Assembly (NCBI RefSeq): GCF_020921035.1 | Contig: NC_063159.1 | Location: 8,224,501 to 8,288,500 of the forward strand | DNA: 64,000 nt | From: Rhodamnia argentea | Taxonomy: Eukaryota > Streptophyta > Magnoliopsida > Myrtales > Myrtaceae | Direction of reading: 5' to 3' | Shown here: positions 1 to 11,275 of the stretch, one piece after another | Layout of the letters: each line of letters opens with the position of its first letter | How positions within the stretch are numbered: the stretch's first letter is position 1 | Notes under the pieces: model-generated | The model's input: only the letters and a program-made list of their open reading frames with translations | The model's database searches: none | Told to the model about the DNA's origin: nothing | Made by a program: the position numbers and the translations under genes

Positions 1-292
1 GACTTTTTGTATTTATAGAAATTGAGTCAATTCGATCAATTTTAGTTGAAAATCGCTGACGTAGATATCGATTGTCTTAAGTGGAATAGTCGGCGCTGAC
101 GTGGATATTTTTAATATTATTTTAATATGTTTAAATATTTTATATAATTTTTATTTAAAATAAATTTAAACAATATTCAAAAAAATGTCCACGTCAATGT
201 CGGCCGTACCACGTAGGACAATTGACGTCCATGTTAGTGATTTTGGGGTCAAATTGACCGGATTAACTCAATTTGTACAAATGTAAAAAGTC
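1..292. repeat. Foldback MITE A (long terminal inverted repeats)
   Basis: The first ~112 bases are an imperfect reverse complement of about 180-292: the outermost bases are gactttttgtattta on the left and the inverse of taaatgtaaaaagtc-like sequence on the right, and both arms carry a GACGTGGA-type block near the centre. The loop is almost pure A/T. There is no coding capacity. This is the form of a non-autonomous foldback element. The left end lies at the window edge, so the true terminus and target duplication cannot be judged. Confidence 0.75.
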
Positions 293-294
293 TT

Positions 295-450
295 AAGACT
301 GAATTGGTATCAACCCAAAATGTTTAGGACTCGTTTGGCACCAATAAAAGATTTAGGACTGAATTGACACCAATATAAAAGATTTAGGACTGAATTGGCA
401 CTAAAAAAAGGTTGAGGACTAAATTGCCACCAATGCAATAGATTTAGGGC
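295..450. repeat. Five ~30-bp tandem repeats beside MITE A
   Basis: The phrase AGGACTGAATTGGCACCAAT recurs with slight changes at about 295, 326, 355, 386, 415 and 446. The spacing alternates 31/29 bp. The array abuts the right arm of MITE A and may be its subterminal repeat block. Confidence 0.7.
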
Positions 451-511
451 TTTTTGGATACTTTTCCCATTATTCAAGAAGTCCTAAATTTTTTGTGTAA
501 CAGGTAATTCA

Positions 512-800
512 ATCATAAACTTTTTAATTTAACTAATTTGATCATAAACCTTTTGCTGGTTTTCCAATGTAGTCAATCCGATCAATTTCAACCGGAAATA
601 ACTAAAGTGGATAATCTTTACAATTCTTTTTCTAAATTTTCTGATTTTTTTTTTCATTTTGCTTTCCACCGGCTTGGCCCTTGCCCCTAACGAGTACCGA
701 CTATACCGCCACGCCATCTTTTGGCCAAAATTGACTGGAATAACTACGGTGAAAAATAGTCCAGAGGTTTAAGATTAAATTGACCAAAGATTTATGAGTT
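512..800. repeat. Foldback MITE B
   Basis: Bases from about 512 (atcataaac...) read as an imperfect reverse complement of the stretch ending near 800 (...tttatgag). Both arms contain a block like CCGGTCAATTT. It is a separate family from MITE A. A short ORF across it is not gene-like. Confidence 0.55.
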
Positions 801-966
801 TTTGGACAATTTTTCAGGAGTACAAGAAATAGTTGTATTTAACAATCAAACATTTTTTACCTTTCTCGTTTATCCCATTTTTTATTTCAATCCCTAAACA
901 ACATAAAAGGATATGCGTGTTATACAGTATTCCTTTTTTTTTACTCTTCCTTTCTAGTTACCAAGC

Positions 967-1536
967 AGAATGACACTTCAAGTGCTAATATTTGTGAATG
1001 ACACTCACTTTGGTGCCAATATTTTTTTCGGCTAACTCAAGTGCTTAATTTTTTTGAAAAATGGTTATTTCAATGTCAACTCCAATGCGCTTTGCCGGAA
1101 ATCTTACATGACATCTACGTGGCTTGCCAGATGATCCCAATCACCAATGAAAAAGGTAAAAATTAATTTAAAAAAATCCATGTAATATTAAAAAAATAAT
1201 AATAAATAAGCTAAAAAGCTATAAAAAAAAAAGCTTTAAAAAAAAAGAAGTTGCAGCATTTTTTTTATTTTTTTATTTTTCTGTTTAATTTTAATGTTTA
1301 AAAAAATTAACTTATTTTTAAGTTTAAAACTCCACGTGGCCTGAAATTTTTTTAAAAAATTTCCATGTAATGTTAAAAAATTAAAAATAAATCACACGTA
1401 ATTATACGAACGAAATTTCTCGCCGTTGACACTAAAGTTATCGTTTTTTCTTCAATTTGGAATTTTGTGAGCCGAAAAAAGTATTGACATTAAAATGAGC
1501 ATGGCACACAAATATTGGTACTTGAGATATCATTCT
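967..1536. repeat. Foldback MITE C
   Basis: The left end (gaatgacacttcaagtgc) matches the inverse of the right end (gatatctcaagtacc), and both arms carry TTTTTTTCGGCT. The centre is A/T-rich with short poly-A runs. It is the third unrelated palindromic element in 1.5 kb. Confidence 0.65.
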
Positions 1537-2156
1537 ACCTTAGTTTCCCTATCAAACATAATATAAGGTTACCTAATAATTATATTCAATACAGCTGAAA
1601 CATATACCTTTAATTTGATAGCATATTTAAATATAATAATTTCAAATATTTCTTCACGTACAATGCACAAGTTCCCACATAACACTAATTTAGGCTTTGT
1701 TTATTTCGCAAAAAATAAATGACTTTAAAAAATATTTTTTTAAAATAATCGTTCATATCACTTCCAAAAATAAATGTATCAAAATTCTTTTCACCATGAT
1801 TAGAATGGGCCCAAACTTTTTGTTTGGAGCCCAAAGATCTCATTGAGGATCCTACTGGACCGAACCAAAGCCCAGCCGAGTCTGGCCGAGCGGCGAGCGC
1901 CATTGCAACGGAGGTGGTAGAAGATAAGAGGTGTGTGAATGCCTGCACAAGGGAACGAGTCTAGAGCTTATGAAGCACTTGTGCACATGCTCGGTGAAAA
2001 AGCCAAGTCTGTGAAATAGCTAAGAGTTTCTAGCTCTTTGAGCAAAATTCAGACACAAATCTATATACACACACACACACATAGACGTGCGACCGCATAA
2101 ACCCGACCCCAGTTCATCTAATTACAGCGAAGAACACACCCCAAGAGGAGAAATAC
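1537..2156. other. 3' flank of the first SAR1 gene
   Basis: This stretch lies downstream of the minus-strand SAR1 stop. It contains a short CA run at about 2,066-2,081 and no recognisable gene. The nearest part to 2,156 is presumably the 3' UTR. I see nothing else in it. Confidence 0.5.
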
Positions 2157-3829
2157 TCATTTGATGTACTGAGAGAGCCACCTGAAGCCCTCGCCGTAGC
2201 CCATCTTGCGCACAATGCTGCACATGAAGACCTCGAGAGGGCGGAGGTTGGTGCCAGCCAGGTCGACATCGCCCTTCCCTGTGGTGAAGTTGGTGAGGCC
2301 CATGTAGTAGCTTAGTTCGTCCTCCGACGCGGCGTAAGGGAGGTCTATCTTGTTTCCCAAGACAAGGAACGGGACCTTCGACAGCAACTCGTCCGAGAGG
2401 AGGGCGTCCAGCTCCTTCTTTGACTCGGCGAATCTATCCTTGTCATAGGCGTCGACCAGGTACACCACCGCATCGACCTACATATAAGTTCCAAGGAATT
2501 CGTCAACTTCCACAAAGCTTGTTTCACATGCTCCCATACTTGTGCAGCACAAATATGAAACGACATTCATATGATATGATTGATTAAAGTTTCAAAATGC
2601 CAAGCCAGAACGAGTGCTGGCCAGTCAATAAAGGCCACATCCCCTAGATGCTAAACTTGGGTTCCTGTATCGCCAAACCACTATAACGCAGTGTTATCCC
2701 CAGAAGCGTAGAACTTTTGCAGCAAGGAAAAACCAGTACAAATGGTTGAAGGCCAAGTTGTGGCGATTGCATAAGCATTCCATCACCTTAATCCAACAAG
2801 CCAAACCTGAACTCAAAGTAAACTAAAGGTTCAATTTCCGGGTTCTCTATGGAAAACAGGACGCGTCCAATAAAACCGGAGAACCGAAAGTTAAGAACCA
2901 CTCTTCAACATACCTAAATGTCTCAAAAGTCAAGAGTTCTCATGATTCATATCCAATGACCAACATGCTTAACCCTATACCTATACCTATACCGGAAACA
3001 CCTTCACAGACGAGAATGAAGCGTTCACAGTGCTAAGTTTAACATGATTCATCAAAAGCATCAGACTACTCAGTAAGGATGATCCACCCCGAACGAATCA
3101 TTCTGCATAAAATTCAAAAACCATTATAGAATTCATGAATGAATCAACCATGGCATGGAATTACAGGGATATCCCAGATCAGGAGCTTTCATAGGAGAAA
3201 AAAAAAAAAGAGCAAAAGCTTCACCTTAGCGTAGTAGTCCCGCCAGACTCTACGAGCGATCTGGTGACCACCCAAGTCGAACGCTTTAAACTTTATCCTC
3301 CCTATACTCAGTTCCTCTGACGTCGGGAACTGGGTGGGTTGGTGCTGAACCAATCTCTGCCAATCACAGAACCAGACCAGAATTTCTCAGCGAACTTTCG
3401 CCAAGCATGTATCGTACTACGAACACGCCATATCCACACATTGTAGACTCAGAAAGATCCTATAAACCCATGTCCAGGATCGTCTAGCCTACCACAATAG
3501 CACAAGATTCATGCAAATCAACTCACCAAACGAAATAAACACAGGCCTCGAGAAACAAAAGGAATCGATAACGAAGAATAAGAACAGGTAGGAATAAGAA
3601 CAGGTAGAAAAGAGAGATTCTCGATCATGACGAGACACAAGCAACTTCAGAACTGTGCATTTCCATCGGAGGCAGTCTCTCTGAAGTGAAGCGAAAGTAC
3701 CTCGTCCTTCAACATGTGAAGCAGAGTGGTCTTCCCTGAATTATCGAGCCCCAAGAACAAGATCTTCGCTTCCTTCTGCCACAAACCCAGAGACGCCAGA
3801 ACTCCATAGAACCAATCCACCAGGAACAT
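2157..3829 (-). CDS. SAR1: Small GTPase SAR1 (COPII coat initiator), copy 1
   Basis: SAR1 is the GTPase that starts COPII coat assembly at the endoplasmic reticulum; its GTP form embeds an N-terminal amphipathic helix in the membrane and recruits Sec23/24. Exons are 3829-3701, 3356-3225 and 2477-2157, all with GT-AG introns and phase 0 junctions, giving 193 aa, the exact family length. Seen motifs are the N-terminal [11 protein letters not shown] helix, P-loop GLDNSGKT (27-34), DLGGH with His74, and NKID (129-132). Most SAR1 proteins have Ala at position 31; here it is Ser. Exon 3 differs from the neighbouring copy at about 17 of 106 residues, clustered at 117-123, 143-146 and 155-163. The gene is in tandem with copy 2, same strand, about 3.1 kb apart. 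All catalytic positions are present, so it is probably functional. Confidence 0.95.
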
Positions 3830-4428
3830 CGCTCCTCTTCTTTCCTCCTTTTAACAAAACCCAAGTGGAAGTTTGCCGAAGTTTCAACCGACAATTCGAA
3901 AGGATTAAGAAAGGCGAGAGTTTGAAGTTTGAAGCGACTTTGGCTGGAGCCATTCTTGAATTTATACTCTCTGCTCGATGCTTTTCGTCCCAACGGAGTT
4001 TACCGGCTACACCGGTGATCCCCAGTTGAATGCACACGTGGCTAGTTGAGAGGGAGTGGGCGACTGGCTATCGACGGTGGATGTCGAGCTTGTCTACGTG
4101 GAAGGTGCTGATTGGGTCGGTTGCGCCACCGGGGGGGAAGCGGGTCGACTGACGCGGGAAACAACGTCCGACGCCTCCCAACGCAATTGTTGCCTGCTTA
4201 CGTGGAGGAATTGGAGGGCTGTGAGTGTGAGGCAGATTGTACGGTCACGATGCATTCGACTTTTTGTGATCGGTGAATCGGACGGATCAAGATGATGGGA
4301 TGAGGTGTGGCTCCTTGATTGGCACGCTAAGGAGGTTTTCTACTATTTCTTTTACTTCCGGGCACTTCATCCTTGCAAAAACGAAAAAAGACAATTTTCA
4401 ATTTAATACACCGATTATTAACACGCAC

Positions 4429-4435
4429 ACATACA

Positions 4436-4464
<29 letters not shown>
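4429..4464. repeat. (CATA)n microsatellite
   Basis: About nine copies of CATA are followed directly by the inverse ATGTATGTAT, so the end of the tract can fold back on itself. It lies about 600 bp upstream of SAR1 copy 1. Confidence 0.9.
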
Positions 4465-4466
<2 letters not shown>

Positions 4467-4852
4467 GTATGTATTAGGTATTCATTTATAGCACAAATCA
4501 TATTTCATAGAGAAAAGAAACCTAATTAAGTAGAAAAGGGAAAAAGGCTTTACTAACAAAAAGTCAAATTTCAAATAGCAAAAAAGTGGGTTTTGAATAT
4601 TTTAAATGGTTCGCTAACGCAGAAAATGATTGACAATAATTAATATTTAAAACATCAGTATATTCGGTTCATCATTTTCTTGAGTTGATGCTGTGATTTC
4701 CTTTTAATTTTTTTCTTTTAAATCTTATCAATCATTTTTTACATCGGTTAACCCTTTAAAGCATACATAACGATTAATCAATTTTTGCCATCCGACCTAC
4801 TTGTTATTGAGACTTTTCCCTGTTTATTTAAGAATTAAGATCACGAAAAACC

Positions 4853-5138
4853 CGAAATTGGTAAAATTGTAACAAATTTACCCGAAAAACCCAAAACTAA
4901 TACACTTGTGACAAATTTACCCAAAAATATATGGATTTTCAAGTGAATTTGTCATATCAATTAAGTTATTACCATGTGTCATCCAAATAAGCAATTTCAC
5001 GATAAAATTTGACCTAAGTCGACGGGGAGTAAATATGTTGTGAGTGTAACATTTTGGAGTTTTTGGTGACCTAAAAATTTGTTCGGTGAAAATTATCACA
5101 GGTGTACCAATTTGTGATTTTTTTAGGTATTAACCCTT
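4853..5138. repeat. Foldback MITE D
   Basis: The left arm (acccgaaattggtaaaattg, then ...acacttgtgacaaattt) is an imperfect inverse of the right arm ending at ...accaatttgtgattttt. The interior is A/T-rich with no coding capacity. A family like this also seems to be present near 56,560-56,930. Confidence 0.5.
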
Positions 5139-6962
5139 TATTTAATTGGTGCATTTTTCCCTTCCATTTTTTATATCAAGTAAGTGTAAAAATGATATTT
5201 CCTTCAAGAAAACGACATACAAAATATATCTTTACCCCTTAAAAATCCAAGTGCACTGCACCATGCTGACGAGAAAAAGAAGAAGAGGAGGAAGTTAACG
5301 GCTATAACAAAATGATGGGTATTATGTAACAATTAAAAGTTCGAGGACAAAGGTTTGCTGTAGCTAAAGCTGGTAAGTTTTGACAAATGAAGTGGTTTAC
5401 ATGGCCAAAAGAACAAGAAAAGGACAGGCTCCATATCGCACGTAAGACCAGGCTAATTCGTTTGCCAACCTTAGAGACATGATCAACTTGCCATTCACGA
5501 GAGAATAGTTGGTGAATTGTCATGCAATTGATGCATTGTAGCTACTAAAATTCATTAGGTGATAAACATGAATGTGTGTATTATCCAGTGGCAAGCTTTC
5601 ATTCCCCGTACCTTGTCCAACCTCGCAACCCTTCGTGGACAAGGAAGGATTGCAATCAAGAGGCGGAGCGAAACTCTATCGTCAAGTCCGGATCGAGCTC
5701 AAAACTTTTGTTGAATCGTTAATTCGTGATCCTTATGCATGACGACCTCAACTGTAACTCTTCTCTGTCAAGCTGTCCAATCGAACTTGGGAACCAGTTG
5801 AAATCACCATCGGAGGAACAGAAGCCAGTCGGAAGTCGCTTCCACAGAAGACCAAGTATTTCGTTTAGGACTTCGGGGAAGGTCTCGATGCCGTACTAGG
5901 TTTTGGCGGGCGGAATAAGCCACCAAAGAAAGTACCGACTCCAGCTCCATCACTACTCATTTTCAAGAACTTAAGTATCAGTATCTCTCGATTCCACCCC
6001 CATCGTGACCATTATCAATGGCCAACAAGCACAGCAAGTGCAACGTACAAGCAGGTCAAATCACTTATTGGGCAAACTCTGGCCCTGCAATTCTCTTCGA
6101 ACGCCATAAACCACCGGACGTCCCGATCAGAGAGCAATATATTCTAGCCCCGATCGAGTATTAAGTTAGAAAATCCTCGAAGACTACATTCCCTTACACG
6201 CACATCAAACGCCACGGAATATTATCACTTCATCAGAAAACATAGCAAAGCAAAAAGAGCCTAAAGTTACTTGACTTTCTTTCCAGAGGGGGCCTTCTTT
6301 GTCACCAGACTTTCCTAGCAGATTCTCTTTGATATGTACAGATAAATCAGAAGTCTGATGTAAATTTACCAGTCATGTGGGTGATCAATCGGTGTCAACT
6401 AAATGGACAAGAGGCCAATATCTCTTTTTGCCTGAAACATCTGAACTATGTTTGCAAACTGCTAAATTTATTTTCAGAACATCAATGCGACAATAAAAGA
6501 AGCATCAGAATGCTCGGTCGAGACAAATCAACCCTACAAGGAAATCAACAGAGAAGAATTTACATAATTTATGCTCGATGACCAAAATTTAGGTCGAGGT
6601 TTCGACCCTCACAAGGACCAGAAATACCAGCTGTATTATTAGGAATTTATAATCCAGGCAGAGTACTTCATTTGTGGAGCAATGACTGAGTTTCAATACA
6701 TCTGGAACAAAAGTGAATGATAATCTATTGCCCTTATATAATGAAAATATGTCTATCCGGAAATGGGGAGATGTGATTAACATAAATCATGAAATGTCAT
6801 GGATCATGAACTCTCTATGTGCTTATGTTTCCAATATAAATTAAAAAGCAATCAGATGATTTGGTTTCTTTCTCATTAAAAATTGAACCTGCAATATTGC
6901 CGAGAGAAGAAAGAACTACTGCATGAATACAACACATTTACTAACCCCATCAAATCTGCTCT
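5139..6962. other. Intergenic DNA between the SAR1 copies
   Basis: The stretch 5,585-6,270 is richer in G+C than its surroundings and looks as if it once coded, but no frame stays open and I cannot identify a family with confidence. The rest up to 6,962 is A/T-rich and includes the 3' flank of SAR1 copy 2. I see no RNA gene. Confidence 0.4.
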
Positions 6963-9279
6963 CTACTTGATGTACTGCGACATCCACTTGAACCCTTCGC
7001 CGTAGCCCATCTTGCGAACGATGCTGCACATGAACACTTCAAGGGGTCTAACAGTCTGATCTGCAAGATTCACCTTCCCTTTGCCAGTCGTGAAGTTGGT
7101 GAGCCCTAGATGATACCGTAGCTCGTCCTCCGAAGCGGCATACGGGATATCTATCTTGTTCCCGAGCACGAGGAAAGGCACAGTAGCAAGAGCTTCATCT
7201 GAAAGGAGGGCATCAAGCTCCCTCTTTGATTCCGCAAACCTCTCCTTGTCGTAGGCATCCACCAGGTATACCACTGCATCAACCTAGAGAAGAAAGTTCG
7301 GAAGATCAATCATTTGATATTAAACTCATTCGAAAATTTGTACAAAAGAGTTGTCTGAGTTAAATTTTAAGAACTTTGAAAATCATTGACTCACACATCG
7401 TCTCTAGCTTAAATGAAATCATGGGACAGGAGGAAGATCGGCAACATAGATGCAAGTGCAAATGCCATCATTATGAACGAAAGCTCTTTGCCTCTATATT
7501 TACCTTTTCGAGTTAGAACTGCTACCAATGATCCATCTTTACTAAATAGATAGCCTTAGGTTAAACACTTCCACTTTGTAGTGCATATCCTTCTCCTCTC
7601 ATCCTCAGCATATAATGTAAACGATCATCTTCACCCTTATGATCTATAACTAATATAGTTAACAGATAAATACCTTTTCAGCTTTTTCACGTGCACATAC
7701 TTACATTCAAGTACAGGAAGAAAAGAAAAGAGGGAGAGGGATTAGTCACAATTCTTTTGATTCTATCTCTAATCTTCTTCACCCCTTCACATGTCAATAA
7801 CTAGAATGAAAAAAAGGGGAATATCAACGCATATGGAAATAAACGATTGATCTCTTTCAAAAGGCCTGCTAAAGCCCCAAACCATAAAGTACTTAGTACT
7901 AGTGCCAAGGAAAGATATGTTTTTAGATCTCGCATTTTACATCCTCCTTCTTTATTCTTTTTATTTATTTATTTATTTATTGTATTGCCTAATTGTAATA
8001 AATATATGATCCGACATAATATATAAGTAGTTAAGGACCACTTGTATTTGTACAGCAATTCCTAATTCCAATTGAAATGTTGCTTGGTCATAACCTACTT
8101 GGTCATAACCTGCTTGTTGCTGTCACAAGCATTTCGCCAACGGCACAACTGCCACTCAGCAATTGTCGGTTCACTATATATGGACAAAAGTGCCAAATCC
8201 AATGCCTTATTCACATTCAAAGTAACAGACAAAAAATAAAGATTGCTTTTCTAGATATTGAACAGAATGACAGAATGTAGTCTACTAGACAATGCTAACA
8301 ATGGAAGAACACTATCAAGTCCAAGAGTAGCCATTGGTGGAGCCTCCATTGTTCTCATTGCATGGTGATACTAGGTTCAACCAATAGAATTAGATTCAGA
8401 CATGACACGAGCTAACGGATCGATATAAAGAATCCCTTTCTTCCTTCCGGCTTGTCTTAACAAAACCGAGAAAAGATAAAAGGCTGAAAATCTAAGTGGA
8501 ATACCATGAGCACATAACCATCAGGTCCTTCAGAGACATAACCATCAGGTCCTTCAGAGAAACATTCTTGTAACTCCATAAAAAGGGAATATCCCAAAAC
8601 TTGTGCATCTAGCCGAATCCAAAGCAACACATGGTGATTTCACAGTACAAGACTATCCACAAACTCCAGCTAAAAATCCACACAAAGATTCATAAAAAGG
8701 TTGCATATCTCGCAAAGAGAAAAAAGGCAAATTCGTCAAAACATTGTGTCATTAGCAGACACTTAAGGTCCGGATCAGCTACCTAACTGACGCACTAAGG
8801 AACAGTATAATCTTCCCAAACTAACAAATTTGGTTCTATCGTGAAAGGGGAGTTTGAACAAAAAGAAAAACAAAAGATCACACCTTTGCATAGTAGTCTT
8901 TCCAAACTCTGCGCGCGATCTGATGACCCCCCAAATCAAAAGCCTTGAACTTGATCTTCCCAATACTGAGTTCCTCAGATGTCGGGTGTTGGGTCGGCTG
9001 GTGTTGCACCAATCTCTGCAATTCATCAAAGAAAAGGGAAAAGAAAAAGAAAAAAAAAACCCACATTCGTAAAATCAATCATTGACAAACCCAATACAGA
9101 ATCAAATCAAATCTCAAGCAACAACGATAAGACGAGGAAACGCGAACAACCTCGTCCTTCAACATGTGCAGCAACGTGGTCTTGCCGGCATTGTCAAGCC
9201 CCAGGAAGAGGATCTTGGCCTCCTTCTGCCAGAGGCCGAGAGAGGCGAGAACCCCATAAAACCAGTCCAGGAGAAACAT
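6963..9279 (-). CDS. SAR1: Small GTPase SAR1 (COPII coat initiator), copy 2
   Basis: This is the second SAR1 of the tandem pair, with the same role in COPII vesicle budding. Exons are 9279-9151, 9015-8884 and 7283-6963, with intron positions and phases identical to copy 1, giving 193 aa. The P-loop is the canonical GLDNAGKT, switch region DLGGH holds His74, and NKID gives guanine specificity at 129-132. The sequence (for example [20 protein letters not shown]) is nearer to the plant SAR1 consensus I remember than copy 1 is, so copy 2 looks like the conserved form. Intron 2 is long (about 1.6 kb) and contains two short tandem duplications: 16 bp at about 8,080-8,115 and 25 bp at about 8,512-8,562. 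Start choice is fixed by the family N-terminus. Confidence 0.96.
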
Positions 9280-11275
9280 GGTTTCTCTTGATTCGTTCGA
9301 TTTGGGGGGGGAAGGGGATCAAAGAGTCCTCTGGCTTCAAGAAAGAGCAGAGCGGGATGATGATTGTGAATCTTCGATCTAGCTACAATGCTAGATGCGG
9401 AAGGAAGATCAAACAGGTCATTGGGGAATTGAATGCGGTTGTATTTATTTGTTTTATGTCTTGGTATTTTTTTTTTGTCCATTTATTTATTTATTTTGTT
9501 TATTGTTTTTCGGTTTGTGTTGCAAGAAGTGGCCAGGCCAGGCCAGGCCAGCTCTAGCCTGAGTTTACAACTGGTGATGGCGGGTGGAGATGGGTTGTTG
9601 TTGACTTGTTGAGCTGTTGCCCCCTTTTCTTCCATTTTTCTTTTGACCGGGCATTTCTATGATTAGTTCCCTTGTATTAAAATTAAATCACGAGTCGTCG
9701 TAATTAAGGTAAAAAAAAATGTCGTAACACCTCGTAAAATTATTTTACGGCCTTAAGGCTTGTCGTTATAGTCGAGTACAAGAATCTCACGTAAAATGTC
9801 ATTTTACGTGTAATTTAGAAATTTCCAGTTTTGATCGTTTGAATAACTCAGTCTTTCATTTCACTGTCGAAGCAAATAATGCTTTTCAAAAGTGTTCTAT
9901 ATCAATATCAAACAAGTTCATCTACCTTTGTGCACACATTATTTTATGATATTACGACGTGTTGTTATGATCACCACGGTGTTCCCCTTCACATCGTTGT
10001 GTTGGGCCATATCAGAGTGATTGTCCAAATGGCCATAGCAGAAGACGTTAAATCTAAAAATTAATGAATATGAGCCTAAGGGTATGTCTGTTTAAGTGAA
10101 AGAATCTTTCGCAAGTTAGTTTTCTTGGACTTGCACGCATTTGATTTGCCGAAAATGATTAATCAACAGAAAACCATTTCCTGTTAAAGAATATATGCAT
10201 GCTTATGGTTATGAAAACGAAATTTAAAAGAGAAGAACATTTTCTTGAAAAATGCTTCCCCAAAAAATATTTTCCTCTATCGTAAATTTTTTTCCAGAAC
10301 AAACACATTCTAAGTCAGTTTCAGGTGCAAATTTATAGTGTTGGAGCGTAGATTCATATTTTTGCAGATGAATGTTAGCGTTGAGTTGATTTTAGTGGTG
10401 CATGACGCATGAGTTCCTTGACCATTAGTTTGCTTCCGGGGACCGCAGGGTCTTTTATTGTTATTCATTCATTGGGGGACCAAATTTTTTGGGGTCAAAT
10501 TAAATGTCATTGTCCGGTTTGGTTTCTCCATTGTAAACCTCTTGACTTAGGACTTGACCATGTGCAAGTCAGACTTTCAAATCTGTCCGCCTAGTCTACC
10601 AAATTCATAGTTGTTAGGTGGGTAGGTGGGGGAGGATGGGGGGCAAGAAGCGGGCGAAGAAGTTCCATCTTTACATGGATTTCATAGTCTGTAAGGTGGA
10701 GGCAGTCGTGACAACGGCCATAGGAGGTCGGTGTCGACCCCTCATGAATTCGGCTCATCCGCAGTTCCCCCAGTGATAAATCCGCATCACATCCAGGAAA
10801 TGACTTCGCGTCGGCAACAACCAACAATGCAACCACATTCATATCACATTCGAGGTGTGTCTACCTCATGGGGCGCGGGTCAAGTGTACCACATGGCCAA
10901 CAAAATCAAACACCGAAAATACCGCCGGCCTAGCAATGACATAGGCAGTCCAAGTTTCTCTTCCATCATGCTGAATGCTGAGGCCTCTTATTGCAATCAT
11001 TATTGTCCGTATTTCTAATGAAACTGAGCAAAGAAGTGTCTCAATGATGCTTTAATAAATATAAGCATCTCAGAAATGCAATAGATAACAAAATCGAGGA
11101 ACATGTTACTACTTTCAAGTGTGGCCCGCCTTGCGACATTCCCAAAACCTCTGGAGATCTTCCCTGGTTTGGCATGTTGGTTTGTCGTCCCGTCTGGAGT
11201 CGAACAATTTGTTGAATCTCCCTAATTCAAGCACATCTTTCAAAAATTTTATATTTTCGGGTGTGTTTGTGAATC
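9280..11275. other. Intergenic DNA between SAR1 copy 2 and LPD
   Basis: The first part is the SAR1 copy 2 promoter and leader, with a CCAGG tandem run at about 9,533-9,552 and a perfect 11-bp stem palindrome (cacgtaaaatg/cattttacgtg) near 9,788-9,810. A MITE lies at 10,077-10,313 (separate entry). About 10,600-10,900 is richer in G+C but has no recognisable coding sequence. The last part is the LPD 3' UTR and flank. Confidence 0.4.
10077..10313. mobile_element. Small MITE, hAT-like ends
   Basis: The left end taagggtatgtctgtt matches the inverse of the right end (aacaaacacattctaa) at most positions. The element is ~237 bp with no ORF. I could not find a matching target duplication, so the superfamily is inferred only from the ends. 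Confidence 0.45.

Noticed and set aside
5640-5900. Short peptides resembling the C-terminal half of histone H4 (LKTFVESLIRD, VLGFGG)
   Set aside because: The match is short, broken and not collinear enough to call an H4 pseudogene by eye.
8979-9557. 192-codon plus-strand open frame over SAR1 copy 2 exon 1
   Set aside because: It is antisense to a well-supported SAR1 exon and contains low-complexity runs; no family resemblance.
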